Below are positions 43,573 through 53,000 of a stretch of 64,000 nucleotides of DNA, in pieces. The position numbers and the translations under genes are program-made. The notes under the pieces were generated by a model, which was given only the letters and a program-made list of their open reading frames with translations, ran no database searches and was not told the origin of the DNA. Position 1 is the first letter of the stretch. The number at the start of each line of letters is the position of its first letter. Origin of the DNA: Mesorhizobium sp. AR02 (GTDB lineage Bacteria; Pseudomonadota; Alphaproteobacteria; Rhizobiales; Rhizobiaceae); contig NZ_CP080531.1 of NCBI RefSeq assembly GCF_024746835.1, positions 6,654,001 through 6,718,000 on the forward strand. The letters run 5' to 3'.

Positions 43573-44166
43573 TCAGGGCCGAAGTGGTTTTGCCGCTTTG
43601 GGCGTCGTTACACCGCAGGCGCGCAAAACCCACCTGCGGCCGTCGCTGCGAAAATCGGTGATGCTGAGTGGCTCGACATCGATCTTCCAGCAAGCGGCAA
43701 GTGGCGCGCCGAGAACATGCAGGATCGCGGCGCGGATGACGCTGGCATGGGTCAGCGCGATCGTGTGGCCACGCTCGGCCATCAACCGGTCCATCAAGCC
43801 GGAGGCCCGGCGAGCAACATCGGCCAGCGACTCGCCGCCGTGCGGCGCTGCATTGGGGTCTGTGAGCCAGGCAGCTATGCCCTCGGGCTGCTCCGCCTGG
43901 ACTTCCTCAAAGCTCTTGCCGGCCCAGCTTCCATGAGCCTGATCCGCCAGAAGCGGCTCGACCCATGCGTCCAGCGCCAGTGCCTCGGCGGTCTGCCGGG
44001 CGCGAAGCGAAGGCGCCGTCCACAAACGGTCGGCACGGCGCAGCGTCCCGCGCATCGCCTTCGCCTGCGTCAGCGATCGCGGCTCCAACGGCTCATCCGA
44101 CGGGAACGCACCCTTCCGGGTCGCGGCCGTGGCGCCGTTGCAGATCATCGTCAGCCGTATCAGCAT
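43573..44166 (-). CDS. histidine phosphatase family protein with altered catalytic motif
   Basis: A 197-residue phosphoglycerate-mutase-fold protein. The usual RHG motif reads C9-N10-G11 (MICNGATAATR), so the phospho-accepting histidine is asparagine. Other residues are kept: TAPSLRARQTA, HGGESL, and the second histidine in LTHASVIRA. The fold is clear; the activity is doubtful. MLIRLTM is the chosen start. Confidence 0.85.
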   Translation of the reverse strand: MLIRLTMICNGATAATRKGAFPSDEPLEPRSLTQAKAMRGTLRRADRLWTAPSLRARQTAEALALDAWVEPLLADQAHGSWAGKSFEEVQAEQPEGIAAWLTDPNAAPHGGESLADVARRASGLMDRLMAERGHTIALTHASVIRAAILHVLGAPLAACWKIDVEPLSITDFRSDGRRWVLRACGVTTPKAAKPLRP

Positions 44167-44346
44167 GAAGCATTCATCCCTCGAGCCGCTTTCGAAGCGG
44201 CGCATACGCTGCGATTAGAATAGCGGCTATCGTTTCGATCGAAAGGCTACACCCTTGGGCGCCGCCTTCTGTTTCGCACAACTAAAAGCGCTGGTGCAGC
44301 GCCTTCTATTTGCGTATCACTCCGCCGCGCCAACGGAACCATAACG

Positions 44347-45531
44347 ATGTTCGAAGACCTGCAGCCAGCTCCCGCCGACAAGATCCTGGCCCTGATCGGC
44401 CTCTATCGCGCCGATCCGCGCCCCAACAAAGTCGATCTCGGCGTTGGCGTCTACAAGGATCGCGACGGCAAGACGCCGGTCATGCGCGCCGTGCGTGAGG
44501 CTGAAAAGCGGCTGCTGAACAGCCAGGACACCAAGACCTATCTTGGACTTGCCGGCGATACCGGCTTCAACGCGGTGATGGCCAAGCTCGCCTTCGGCCC
44601 GGGCGCCGACATGACGCGCATCCGGGCGGCACAGGCGCCTGGCGGCTCCGGTGCGTTGCGCCTGGTAGCGGAACTCCTCAAGCGGACGCGTTCGGACGCA
44701 ACCGTCTGGCTGTCGGACCCGACCTGGCCGAACCATATGCCGGTGATGCGCGCCGCCGGCCTGCAGATCCGCGAATACCCCTATTTCGATGCGGCCTCGG
44801 GCGCGGTTCGTTTCGACGACATGCTCGCGGCGTTGCGGACAGCAGAGAGTGGCGACGTGGTGCTGCTGCATGGCTGCTGCCACAACCCGACCGGCGCCAA
44901 CCTGGACGCGGCGCAGTGGGAGGCCGTCACCGATCTGGTCGTCGAACGCGGCCTGCTGCCGTTTGTCGACATCGCCTATCAGGGCTTTGGCGATGGCCTC
45001 GAGGCCGACGCCCTCGGTTTGCGTCTGCTGGCGGCGAAAGTGCCGGAAATGGTTGTTGCATCGAGCTGCTCGAAGAATTTTGCCGTCTATCGCGATCGTG
45101 TCGGCGCGGCGATGATCCTGGCCAAGGACGGCGCGCAGGCGGATGTGGCGATGAGCCAGATGCTGTCGGCGGCGCGCGCCATGTATTCGATGCCGCCGGA
45201 TCATGGCGCTGCCGCGGTGCGCATGGTGCTGGAAGACGCTAGCCTACGTGCCGACTGGGAAGCCGAGCTGGAAGAGATGCGCCTGCGCATGCTCCGGCTG
45301 CGTGTCCAGTTCGCCGAGGCGCTGCGCCGGCAGTCCAACTCCGACCGCTTCGACTTCGTCGCCAGCCATCGCGGCATGTTCTCGCGGCTTGGCCTCACGG
45401 AAGCGCAGGTCGAGCGGCTGCGTGCGGAGCATGGCGTCTACATGGTCGGCGACAGCCGCATCAACGTCGCCGGACTGCCGGAGGATGGGATTGATGACTT
45501 GGCCAAGGCGATCGTCTCCGTACTCGACTGA
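44347..45531 (+). CDS. aromatic/aspartate aminotransferase (class I, TyrB-like)
   Basis: A 394-residue PLP enzyme of the AspC/TyrB type. NKVDLGVGVYKDRDGKTPV opens it. LLHGCCHNPTGANLD binds the cofactor ring, and SSCSKNFAVYRDRVGA holds the PLP lysine. It transfers amino groups between aromatic or acidic amino acids and 2-oxoglutarate. Substrate preference cannot be read safely. Stands alone, about 80 bases before mazG. Confidence 0.92.
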   Translation: MFEDLQPAPADKILALIGLYRADPRPNKVDLGVGVYKDRDGKTPVMRAVREAEKRLLNSQDTKTYLGLAGDTGFNAVMAKLAFGPGADMTRIRAAQAPGGSGALRLVAELLKRTRSDATVWLSDPTWPNHMPVMRAAGLQIREYPYFDAASGAVRFDDMLAALRTAESGDVVLLHGCCHNPTGANLDAAQWEAVTDLVVERGLLPFVDIAYQGFGDGLEADALGLRLLAAKVPEMVVASSCSKNFAVYRDRVGAAMILAKDGAQADVAMSQMLSAARAMYSMPPDHGAAAVRMVLEDASLRADWEAELEEMRLRMLRLRVQFAEALRRQSNSDRFDFVASHRGMFSRLGLTEAQVERLRAEHGVYMVGDSRINVAGLPEDGIDDLAKAIVSVLD

Positions 45532-45611
45532 AGCGGCTCAGCTGTGGACAAGGCGCCCTCGCCGGCTGACGGCATTGGCCGAGCGGCGGGCGGCGGGCTA
45601 GCATCCGCCGC

Positions 45612-46436
45612 ATGACGCCATCGAAAGACATTTCGCGCCTGATCGAGATCATGGCGGCGCTGCGCGCCCCCAAGACCGGCTGCCCGTGGGACATCGAGCA
45701 GGATTTCTCGACCATCGCGCCCTATACGATCGAGGAAGCCTATGAGGTGGCGGACGCCATTGCGCGCGGCGACCTCGACGATCTCCGTGACGAGTTGGGC
45801 GACCTCCTGCTGCAGGTCGTCTATCACGCGCAGATGGCTGAGGAAGCCGGCGAATTTGCCTTCCCGGATGTGGTCCAGGCCATCACCACGAAAATGATCC
45901 GCCGTCATCCACATGTCTTCGGCGACGAAAAAGCCCGCAGCGCCGGCATGGCCAAGGGCATGTGGGAAAAGATCAAGGCGCAGGAGAAGGCCGAGAAGCG
46001 AGGCGCCCGGCTCGCGCGCGGCCTCGACCCCGAAGACAATGGCAAGGGCTTTCTGGACAGCGTTCCGGTTGCCCTGCCCGCTTTGACGCGGGCGCTCAAA
46101 CTTCAGGAGAAAGCGGCTCGTGTCGGCTTCGACTGGAGCGAGGCGGCCCCCATCCTCGACAAGATCGAGGAAGAGATCGGTGAATTGCGCGAGGCCCTGG
46201 CCAAGGGCGAGACGGCGTCGATCAAGGACGAGTTCGGCGACATGCTGTTCGCCGTCGTCAATCTCGGCCGTCACCTCAAGCTCGATTCGGAAGCCGCGTT
46301 GAGCGGCACCAACGAAAAATTCCGCTCACGCTTCCACTATGTCGAGCAGACCCTGGAGAAGTCCGGCAACACGCTGGAGAATGCCACCTTGGCCGAAATG
46401 GAAGCGCTGTGGCAGGAAGCGAAAACTGCGAAGTAA
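45612..46436 (+). CDS. mazG: nucleoside triphosphate pyrophosphohydrolase MazG
   Basis: A 274-residue protein with two MazG helical domains. The first has CPWDIEQDFSTIAPYTIEEA and the metal box EAYEVADAI, then DELGDLLLQVV. The second has EEIGELREAL and DEFGDMLFAVV. It cleaves (d)NTPs to monophosphates, cleaning the nucleotide pool. Cytosolic. Confidence 0.95.
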   Translation: MTPSKDISRLIEIMAALRAPKTGCPWDIEQDFSTIAPYTIEEAYEVADAIARGDLDDLRDELGDLLLQVVYHAQMAEEAGEFAFPDVVQAITTKMIRRHPHVFGDEKARSAGMAKGMWEKIKAQEKAEKRGARLARGLDPEDNGKGFLDSVPVALPALTRALKLQEKAARVGFDWSEAAPILDKIEEEIGELREALAKGETASIKDEFGDMLFAVVNLGRHLKLDSEAALSGTNEKFRSRFHYVEQTLEKSGNTLENATLAEMEALWQEAKTAK

Positions 46437-46491
46437 CCTCGGCAATTCCGGATGGAAAACCGATATACAGTTTTGCTGGAATTGCCTTGGG

Positions 46492-47883
46492 TTAACCGTT
46501 GTTTTTCCTGCGCAATCGGCTTTCGATCTCTTCGCGGGCGCTTTGCGTGGCCTTGAGCGAGATAGTGGCGCTGCCGTCGTCATTGTCGGTTCGCGAAACG
46601 ATATCGCCATTGCGGTAGAGCCAGTCGACAAGGCCGAACTGCGCCGGTTCGATCGTCACCGTCAGGTCTTCGAGCTCGCCCGCCATGCGCGTCTCGATGA
46701 TCGACTTCAGCGCATCGATGCCCTCGCCGGTCACCGCCGATATGGCGATCGGCGGACCCTTGCTGCCGTCGGCGGCATCGGCGAGCAGCCGGCTCCTGTT
46801 GCCTTCGTCGAGCAGATCGATCTTGTTCCAGACTTCGATCACACGCTTGGTATCACCGGCGTCGACACCGAGGTCGGCCAGGATGCGCTCGACATCCTCG
46901 GCCTGTGCTGCCGTGTCGGGATCGGAAATGTCGCGCAGATGGAGGACGAGATCGGCCTCGACCACCTCTTCCAGGGTGGCGCGGAAGGCCGCGATCAGAT
47001 GCGTCGGCAGATCCGAAATGAAACCGACCGTATCCGACAGGATGATCGGCGTGCCATGCGGCAGGCGCACGCGGCGCAGCGTCGGGTCGAGCGTGGCAAA
47101 CAGCATGTCTTGCGCCAGCACGTCTGCCCCGGTCAACCTGTTGAACAGAGTCGACTTGCCGGCATTGGTGTAGCCGACGATCGCCACCACCGGGAACGGC
47201 ACCTTCTTGCGCTTGGCGCGGTGCAGGTCGCGGGTGCGACGCACCGTTTCCAGCTCGTGCTTCAGCTTGATGATCTTTTCCTGCAACTGCCGCCGGTCGG
47301 ATTCGATCTGGGTTTCGCCGGGGCCGCCGAGGAAGCCGGCGCCGCCGCGCTGACGCTCTAGGTGGGTCCAGCTGCGGACGAGACGGCCCTTCTGGTAGTT
47401 GAGATGGGCGAGTTCGACCTGCAGCGTGCCTTCCTTGGTACGGGCGCGCTCGCCGAAGATCTCGAGGATCAGCCCGGTGCGGTCGAGCACCTTGGCGTTC
47501 AATTCCCTTTCGAGATTGCGCTGCTGCACCGGGGTCAGCGGATGGTCGACGATGACCAGTTCCGCGTGCCCTTCCTTGACGATCTCGGCGAACTCCTCGA
47601 CCTTGCCGCTGCCGAGCAAGGTCGCCGGGCGCGGGTCGTTGACGGTCACCACCGCCGTATGGATCGGATCAAGGTTGATGGCGCGGGCAAGGCCGACGGC
47701 CTCGTCGCGGCGCGCGTCAGCCGATCGCGTCAGCCGCGGGCGGTTGGTGTCGTCGTCGCCGCGCGGCTGGCGGGTAAGCACAGGCACAATGACGACAGCC
47801 CGGGTCGGACCCTTGGCTTCCGTCCCGGGATGATGTTCTGGTTTTCCGCGAACGGTCGCGTCCGCGTCCTTCTCGCGTGCCAA
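46492..47883 (-). CDS. hflX: GTPase HflX
   Basis: A 463-residue ribosome-associated GTPase. The HflX N-terminal domain ends in GGAGFLGGPGETQIESDRR. The G domain has GYTNAGKST (G1), DTVGFI (G3) and NKIDLL (G4). It starts with TTG directly after the hfq stop codon. The hfq-hflX order is classic. Acts in ribosome rescue and splitting in E. coli. Confidence 0.94.
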   Translation of the reverse strand: MAREKDADATVRGKPEHHPGTEAKGPTRAVVIVPVLTRQPRGDDDTNRPRLTRSADARRDEAVGLARAINLDPIHTAVVTVNDPRPATLLGSGKVEEFAEIVKEGHAELVIVDHPLTPVQQRNLERELNAKVLDRTGLILEIFGERARTKEGTLQVELAHLNYQKGRLVRSWTHLERQRGGAGFLGGPGETQIESDRRQLQEKIIKLKHELETVRRTRDLHRAKRKKVPFPVVAIVGYTNAGKSTLFNRLTGADVLAQDMLFATLDPTLRRVRLPHGTPIILSDTVGFISDLPTHLIAAFRATLEEVVEADLVLHLRDISDPDTAAQAEDVERILADLGVDAGDTKRVIEVWNKIDLLDEGNRSRLLADAADGSKGPPIAISAVTGEGIDALKSIIETRMAGELEDLTVTIEPAQFGLVDWLYRNGDIVSRTDNDDGSATISLKATQSAREEIESRLRRKNNG

Positions 47884-48129
47884 TCAGGCGCCCTGGCTTT
47901 CCTCGCCATCGAACATCTGAACCGGCTGGCTCGGCATGATCGTGGAAATGGCGTGCTTGTAGACGAGCTGGGAGTGACCGTCGCGGCGCAGCAAGACACA
48001 GAAATTGTCGAACGAAGTGACCACGCCGGTCAGCTTCACGCCGTTGATGAGGAAGATGGTGAGCGGGTTCTTGCTCTTGCGAACTGAATTCAGGAACAGG
48101 TCCTGAAGGTTTTGCGATCGTTCCGCCAT
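47884..48129 (-). CDS. hfq: RNA chaperone Hfq
   Basis: An 81-residue Sm-fold protein. Sm1 contains [20 protein letters not shown] and [12 protein letters not shown]; Sm2 contains VYKHAISTI. Forms hexamers that pair small RNAs with mRNAs. The ATG giving MAERSQ is the family start; the longer frame is rejected. hflX begins immediately after its stop, so both share one transcript. Confidence 0.97.
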   Translation of the reverse strand: MAERSQNLQDLFLNSVRKSKNPLTIFLINGVKLTGVVTSFDNFCVLLRRDGHSQLVYKHAISTIMPSQPVQMFDGEESQGA

Positions 48130-48274
48130 TGTTCTTGTCTTTCGCCGATCCCCTTCGGTTTGCAAGCCAATGCGCCAAATTGTCGGGCACATGTCAAGCG
48201 CGCAAACACCGTCTTGTCGTCAGTAACGACAAGCAGAACGAGATATATTGATGTTCATTCCACCTGTGCGGTTA

Positions 48275-49138
48275 TCAGGCTGGACTTTTTTCCGCAATGT
48301 CAAAAAAGGCCTGCCGCAACGAAAGTGTCACAGAGCCGGGGTGGCCGTTGGCGACCGGATCGCCGTCAATGGCCACGACAGGCATGGCAATCGTCGTCGC
48401 GGAGCTGATGAACGCCTCGCGCGCCGCCTTGGCCTCGGCGACGGAAAAACCGCGCTCTTCGATCTTCAGGCCGAGCTTTGCCGCAACCTCAAACATGGTC
48501 GTGCGGGTGATGCCGCGCAGGATGCCATGGTCGGCCGGCCTGGTGACCAGAACGCCGTCCCTGGTGACGATCCAGGCGTTCGACGAGCCACCTTCCTTCA
48601 CGTTGCCGTCGGTATCGACGAACCACGCCTCCTGCGCGCCGGCCTCCTTGGCCTTCTGCTTGGCCAATACATTGGGCAGCAGCCCGACGCTCTTGATGTC
48701 GACCCGGTCCCAGCGGTTCTCCGGCACGGTGAGCACCGCGATGCCGGTTTCGGCCCGCTTTGCGCCAGCGGCGGGATCGGCCTTCCTGGCGGTCACCACC
48801 AAAGACGGCTTGGTGTCCGCCGACGGGAAAACAAACTCGCGGCTGGCGACACCGCGCGTCACCTGGACATAGACAAGGCCATTGACAACATGGTTGCGGT
48901 TGACCACCTCGCGCAGGATGAGCGGCAGCACGTTGCGCGCGACTGGCCAGGCGATCGACAGTTCGGTCAGCGAGCGGTTCAGCCGGGCAAGATGGCGCGG
49001 CATGTCGACGATGAAGCCTCGCGCCACCTCGCAGACCTCATAGACACCGTCGGCGAACTGATAGCCACGATCCTCGATATGCACGGAAGCGTCCGCGTGA
49101 GCGACGTAGCGCCCGTTCACATAGGCAATGCGCGGCAT
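48275..49138 (-). CDS. D-amino-acid aminotransferase (class IV)
   Basis: A 287-residue PLP enzyme of fold type IV. IEDRGYQFADGVYEV near residue 21, DIKSVGLLPNVLAKQKAKE with the PLP lysine, and EGGSSNAWIV are the D-alanine/branched-chain aminotransferase signatures. Length and DRGYQFADG favour the D-amino-acid type. It supplies D-glutamate or D-alanine, by family knowledge. It lies 97 bases from the end of ntrX. Confidence 0.9.
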   Translation of the reverse strand: MPRIAYVNGRYVAHADASVHIEDRGYQFADGVYEVCEVARGFIVDMPRHLARLNRSLTELSIAWPVARNVLPLILREVVNRNHVVNGLVYVQVTRGVASREFVFPSADTKPSLVVTARKADPAAGAKRAETGIAVLTVPENRWDRVDIKSVGLLPNVLAKQKAKEAGAQEAWFVDTDGNVKEGGSSNAWIVTRDGVLVTRPADHGILRGITRTTMFEVAAKLGLKIEERGFSVAEAKAAREAFISSATTIAMPVVAIDGDPVANGHPGSVTLSLRQAFFDIAEKSPA

Positions 49139-49235
49139 AGGTGATCCCTCAGAAAAGTCCCGGCTTTCTTATGTGATTCCGCCGCTACCGTAACCGACAA
49201 TTGCGTAGGCCACGGCCAGGCTGACTTTGTGTGCG

Positions 49236-50597
49236 TCAGACGCCCAGCGACTTCAGCTTGCGGTGCAAGGCGGAACGCTCCATGCCGATGAACTCGGCGG
49301 TTTTCGAGATGTTGCCGCCAAAGCGGTTGATCTGGGCGATCAGATAGTCCTTCTCGAACTGTTCACGCGCCTCGCGCAACGGCAGCGCCATGATGTGCTG
49401 GTCGGACTGATTCGGCGTGCGCGGCATGACATCGCCGATCTCGGACGGCAGCAGGTCCGCGGTGATCGGCGCATCGACGTCGTCGCCGCGCGCCAGGATC
49501 ATCAGGCGCTCGACATTGTTGCGCAGCTGGCGGACGTTGCCCGGCCAGTTGTGCGCCTGAAGCACGGCCAGCGCGTCGTCGCCGATGCGGCGCGGCTTGA
49601 TGCCGGCCTGGCGGGCGATCTGCTTCATGAAATTGTCGACGAGATAGGGAATATCTTCGCGCCGCTCGGCCAGTCCCGGCACCATCACCGGAACCACCGC
49701 CAGGCGATGATAGAGATCCTCGCGGAAACGCCCGTCGGCGATCATGGCTTCCAGGTTCTGCGAGGTCGAGGAGATGATGCGGACATCGACCTTGACCCGC
49801 TTGGTGCCCCCTACCCGTTCGAACTGCTGCTCGACCAGCACGCGCAGGATCTTGTTCTGCGTCTCGCGCGGCATGTCAGCCACTTCGTCGATATAGAGAA
49901 TGCCGCGATGAGCTTCCTCCAGCGCTCCGACCTTGCGCTCGACACCGTTCGATTCGGTGCCGAACAGCTCGATCTCCATGCGCTCGGGCGTGATGTTGGC
50001 GGCGCTCAGCGTCACGAACGGCGCGCCTTTGCGCGCCGACAGCGTGTGGATGGCGCGCGCCGCCAGTTCCTTGCCGGATCCGGATGGGCCGATGATCATG
50101 ACGCGGCTGTTGGTCGGCGCGACGCGCTCGATGGTCTGGCGCAGCTGGCTCATCGCCGACGACATGCCGATCAGGTCGAAGGTCTCGCCGCTGCGCTGTT
50201 TGAGGTCGGAAACTTCGCGCCGCAATTTCGAGGTTTCCAGCGCACGCTCGGCAATGAGGATCAGTCTGTCGGCCTTGAACGGCTTCTCGATGAAATCATA
50301 GGCGCCACGACGGATGGCCGAGACCGCCGTTTCGATGTTGCCATGGCCGGAGATCATTACCACCGGCAAGGTGGGATGCATGGTCTTGATCTCGTCGAGC
50401 AGCGCCAGGCCGTCCAGGCGCGAGCCCTGCAGCCAGATATCGAGGAAAATCAACCTCGGCGCTCGATCAGCTATAGCAGCGAGCGCGCTGTCGGCATCGA
50501 ATGCCGTACGGGTTTCGTGACCTTCGTCGCTCAGGATGCCCGCGACGAGCTCACGGATGTCTTCCTCGTCATCGACGATGAGAATATCAGACGCCAT
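49236..50597 (-). CDS. ntrX: response regulator NtrX
   Basis: A 453-residue regulator: receiver domain with D53 (LIFLDIWL), AAA+ domain with GPSGSGKE as P loop and DEVADMP as Walker B, and a Fis-type helix-turn-helix end (SKTAEFIGMERSALHRKLKSLGV). The GAFTGA loop that contacts sigma-54 is missing at its place (ERKVGALEEA), as in alphaproteobacterial NtrX, so it likely acts on sigma-70 promoters. Overlaps the end of ntrY by 11 bases. Confidence 0.95.
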   Translation of the reverse strand: MASDILIVDDEEDIRELVAGILSDEGHETRTAFDADSALAAIADRAPRLIFLDIWLQGSRLDGLALLDEIKTMHPTLPVVMISGHGNIETAVSAIRRGAYDFIEKPFKADRLILIAERALETSKLRREVSDLKQRSGETFDLIGMSSAMSQLRQTIERVAPTNSRVMIIGPSGSGKELAARAIHTLSARKGAPFVTLSAANITPERMEIELFGTESNGVERKVGALEEAHRGILYIDEVADMPRETQNKILRVLVEQQFERVGGTKRVKVDVRIISSTSQNLEAMIADGRFREDLYHRLAVVPVMVPGLAERREDIPYLVDNFMKQIARQAGIKPRRIGDDALAVLQAHNWPGNVRQLRNNVERLMILARGDDVDAPITADLLPSEIGDVMPRTPNQSDQHIMALPLREAREQFEKDYLIAQINRFGGNISKTAEFIGMERSALHRKLKSLGV

Positions 50598-52872
50598 TAC
50601 CGACCTTTTCAGTTTCTCTTTCGTTTTCCATCCTGCTTTCGCCGCGCGGAGACGCGGCGGCGGCAGGCGGCAGGATGATGCTGATCATCGCGCCACGCCC
50701 GTTGTGGAAATCCGCAGGGGCATCATGAAGTTCCAGCCTGCCACCATGGTCCTCCACGATCTTCTTGACGATAGCGAGGCCAAGTCCGGTGCCCTTCTCG
50801 CGTGTGGTCATATAGGGCTCGAGCAGCCGTTGGCGATTCTCGCGCGGCAGGCCTTTGCCATTGTCGATGACGTCGATTCGAATCGCGCCATTCTGGCGGC
50901 CGGCTTGAATCCGGATTATGCCGTGCGAACCGTCCTTCTGTTCCAGTCCGTCGATCGCTTCGGCGGCGTTCTTGATCACGTTGCCAAATGCCTGCGCCAT
51001 CAGGCGGCTGTCGAACGTGCCCTTGAGCGGCTCGTTGCCGAACACGCGTTCGAAAGCAATGTCGGCGCGGCTGACTTCGACCAGGAATGAGGCCTCGCGC
51101 AGCGATTCGCGCAGATCGATGACCTTCATCTCGGGCTTCGGCATCCGCGCGAACGCCGAGAATTCGTCGACCATGCGGCCGATGTCCTCGACCTGCCGGA
51201 TGATGGTGTCGGTACACTGATCGAAAATCTCGCGGTCCTCGGTGATGACCTTGCCGAAGCGTCGCTTGATGCGTTCGGCCGAAAGCTGGATCGGCGTCAG
51301 CGGATTCTTGATCTCGTGGGCGATGCGGCGCGCCACATCGGCCCACGCGGAAGAACGCTGCGCCTGAACCAGATCGGTGATGTCGTCGACCGTCACGACG
51401 TAGGATTTCTCCTCCGAACCGTCGTCGCCCGCCTCGATGGTGATCTGCACGTTGAAGGTGCGCTCGGTGCCGGCGCGGAAGAATGTCACCTGCTCGCGGT
51501 AGACGGGCTTGCCCGACTGGCGGCCGATCTCGAAGACGCGGCCGACATGCGGCAGAAGGGCGGAAAGGTTCTGCCCGAGCGCGGCACTGGCGGAAATGGC
51601 CAGCATCGATTCGGCCGAACGGTTGACGATGGTGACGATACCGTAGGGATCGACGCCGATGACGCCGGCAGTGACGCCGGCGAGCACGGCTTCGGAAAAG
51701 CGCCGCCGCTCGTCGATCAGGTCCTTTGCCGACAGGATCTCGTTGCGCTGCGATTTGAGCTCCAGCAGCATCTTGTTGAAGGTGTCGCCAAGCGAGGCGA
51801 CATCGCCGTCGGAAGGCCTGACCGGAACCGCGACGTCGAGATTGCCGGTCGCCACCTCGTCGGCGGCACCGATGAGCTGGCGAATCGGCCGCACGAGACG
51901 GTCGGCGACGGCAATGCCGGTCCAGATCGCCGACAGGATGATGATCAGGGTCAGCGACAGATAGGGCAGCGCGAAGGCGACTTGCGAGGTGCGCCTGTTG
52001 TCTTCGAGATTGCGGTATTCGTCGGTGTTGGACCTGACGATCTGCCGCGCCTTGATCACCTCGGGATCGACAAGGCGGATGGTGTAGAGGTAGAGGCCCT
52101 CGATCTCGCGCAGCTTGACGATGGCGCCCATGATGTTACGGGTGCGCGGCTCGATCAGCACCGGTTTGCCGTCGGTGGCACTGCTGACTGAGCCTTCCGG
52201 CGGTTCCGGCATGGCGAAATCGGCATCGGTCTGGGCGCTCATGACGAACGAGCCGTCGGGCTTGATCAGCGCCGCATGGGCCAGCGACCGGCCCACCGCC
52301 TCCTTGTTGAGGAGGTCGAGAAAGCCTGTGCGATCAAGGCCGTAGAGCGTGCGCGACGCATCGAGATCATAGGCCATCGACAGCGTCGTGCCCTGCAGAT
52401 TGCGGGCGTTTTCCTGGACATAGGCATCGGCGATCGACAGCGAGGAATTGACGATCGTCTTGGTGCGGATCTCGAACCAGCGATCGAGGCCGATATCGAG
52501 CGTGATCGAGGCGATGATCGCCACCATGATGGCGGGAATGGCGGCAACCAGCGCGAACATGGCGACGATGCGCACATGCAGCCGCGAGGCCGCCTTGCCA
52601 TGCCGGCGCGCCATGACGATGCGATGCACCTCGCGCCCGACCAGCGCCATGAGGAAGAGCACGAAAGCAGCGTTGAGTGCGATCAGCGCCCAGGTCGTCC
52701 TGGCGTCAGGCGCGATCGGCGTCGCGCCAACCAGGATGGTGAACGAAATCGCCGCCATGACCAGCGCGCCGACGACCGCCACCACGCCGGGCAGCGCCAG
52801 CAGGCGGCGCCCGTCGCGGGCGCCGGGTTCGCTGAAAAGCGGTTGGTTGAGTACAGGTGCCTGCGGAGCCAT
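50587..52872 (-). CDS. ntrY: sensor histidine kinase NtrY
   Basis: A 761-residue membrane kinase. Three N-terminal helices (about residues 28-110), a periplasmic segment, a further helix near 305, HAMP (SLGDTFNKMLLELK), PAS domain, and kinase core with [19 protein letters not shown] and ATP motifs (NVIKNAAEAI, DNGKGLP, GTGLGLAIV). Partner of NtrX in nitrogen and redox control. It lies about 130 bases after ntrC, so it probably has its own promoter as well. Confidence 0.95.
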   Translation of the reverse strand: MAPQAPVLNQPLFSEPGARDGRRLLALPGVVAVVGALVMAAISFTILVGATPIAPDARTTWALIALNAAFVLFLMALVGREVHRIVMARRHGKAASRLHVRIVAMFALVAAIPAIMVAIIASITLDIGLDRWFEIRTKTIVNSSLSIADAYVQENARNLQGTTLSMAYDLDASRTLYGLDRTGFLDLLNKEAVGRSLAHAALIKPDGSFVMSAQTDADFAMPEPPEGSVSSATDGKPVLIEPRTRNIMGAIVKLREIEGLYLYTIRLVDPEVIKARQIVRSNTDEYRNLEDNRRTSQVAFALPYLSLTLIIILSAIWTGIAVADRLVRPIRQLIGAADEVATGNLDVAVPVRPSDGDVASLGDTFNKMLLELKSQRNEILSAKDLIDERRRFSEAVLAGVTAGVIGVDPYGIVTIVNRSAESMLAISASAALGQNLSALLPHVGRVFEIGRQSGKPVYREQVTFFRAGTERTFNVQITIEAGDDGSEEKSYVVTVDDITDLVQAQRSSAWADVARRIAHEIKNPLTPIQLSAERIKRRFGKVITEDREIFDQCTDTIIRQVEDIGRMVDEFSAFARMPKPEMKVIDLRESLREASFLVEVSRADIAFERVFGNEPLKGTFDSRLMAQAFGNVIKNAAEAIDGLEQKDGSHGIIRIQAGRQNGAIRIDVIDNGKGLPRENRQRLLEPYMTTREKGTGLGLAIVKKIVEDHGGRLELHDAPADFHNGRGAMISIILPPAAAASPRGESRMENERETEKVGNGV

Positions 52873-53000
52873 GTCGCCGTCTGGGAGCCAATGATTGCAT
52901 CCGATCTATGCAACGCATTGTGGCGATTATGCAACAAGTGTGACAATGGCAGCAATCTTTCGCCGCTCAGTCCCCTGAAAAGAGTGCGTCGGATCAGCGC

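Noticed and set aside
47362..48087. Plus-strand frame of 241 codons opposite hflX/hfq
   Set aside because: It is an antisense shadow of two certain genes with no ribosome-binding site or family similarity.
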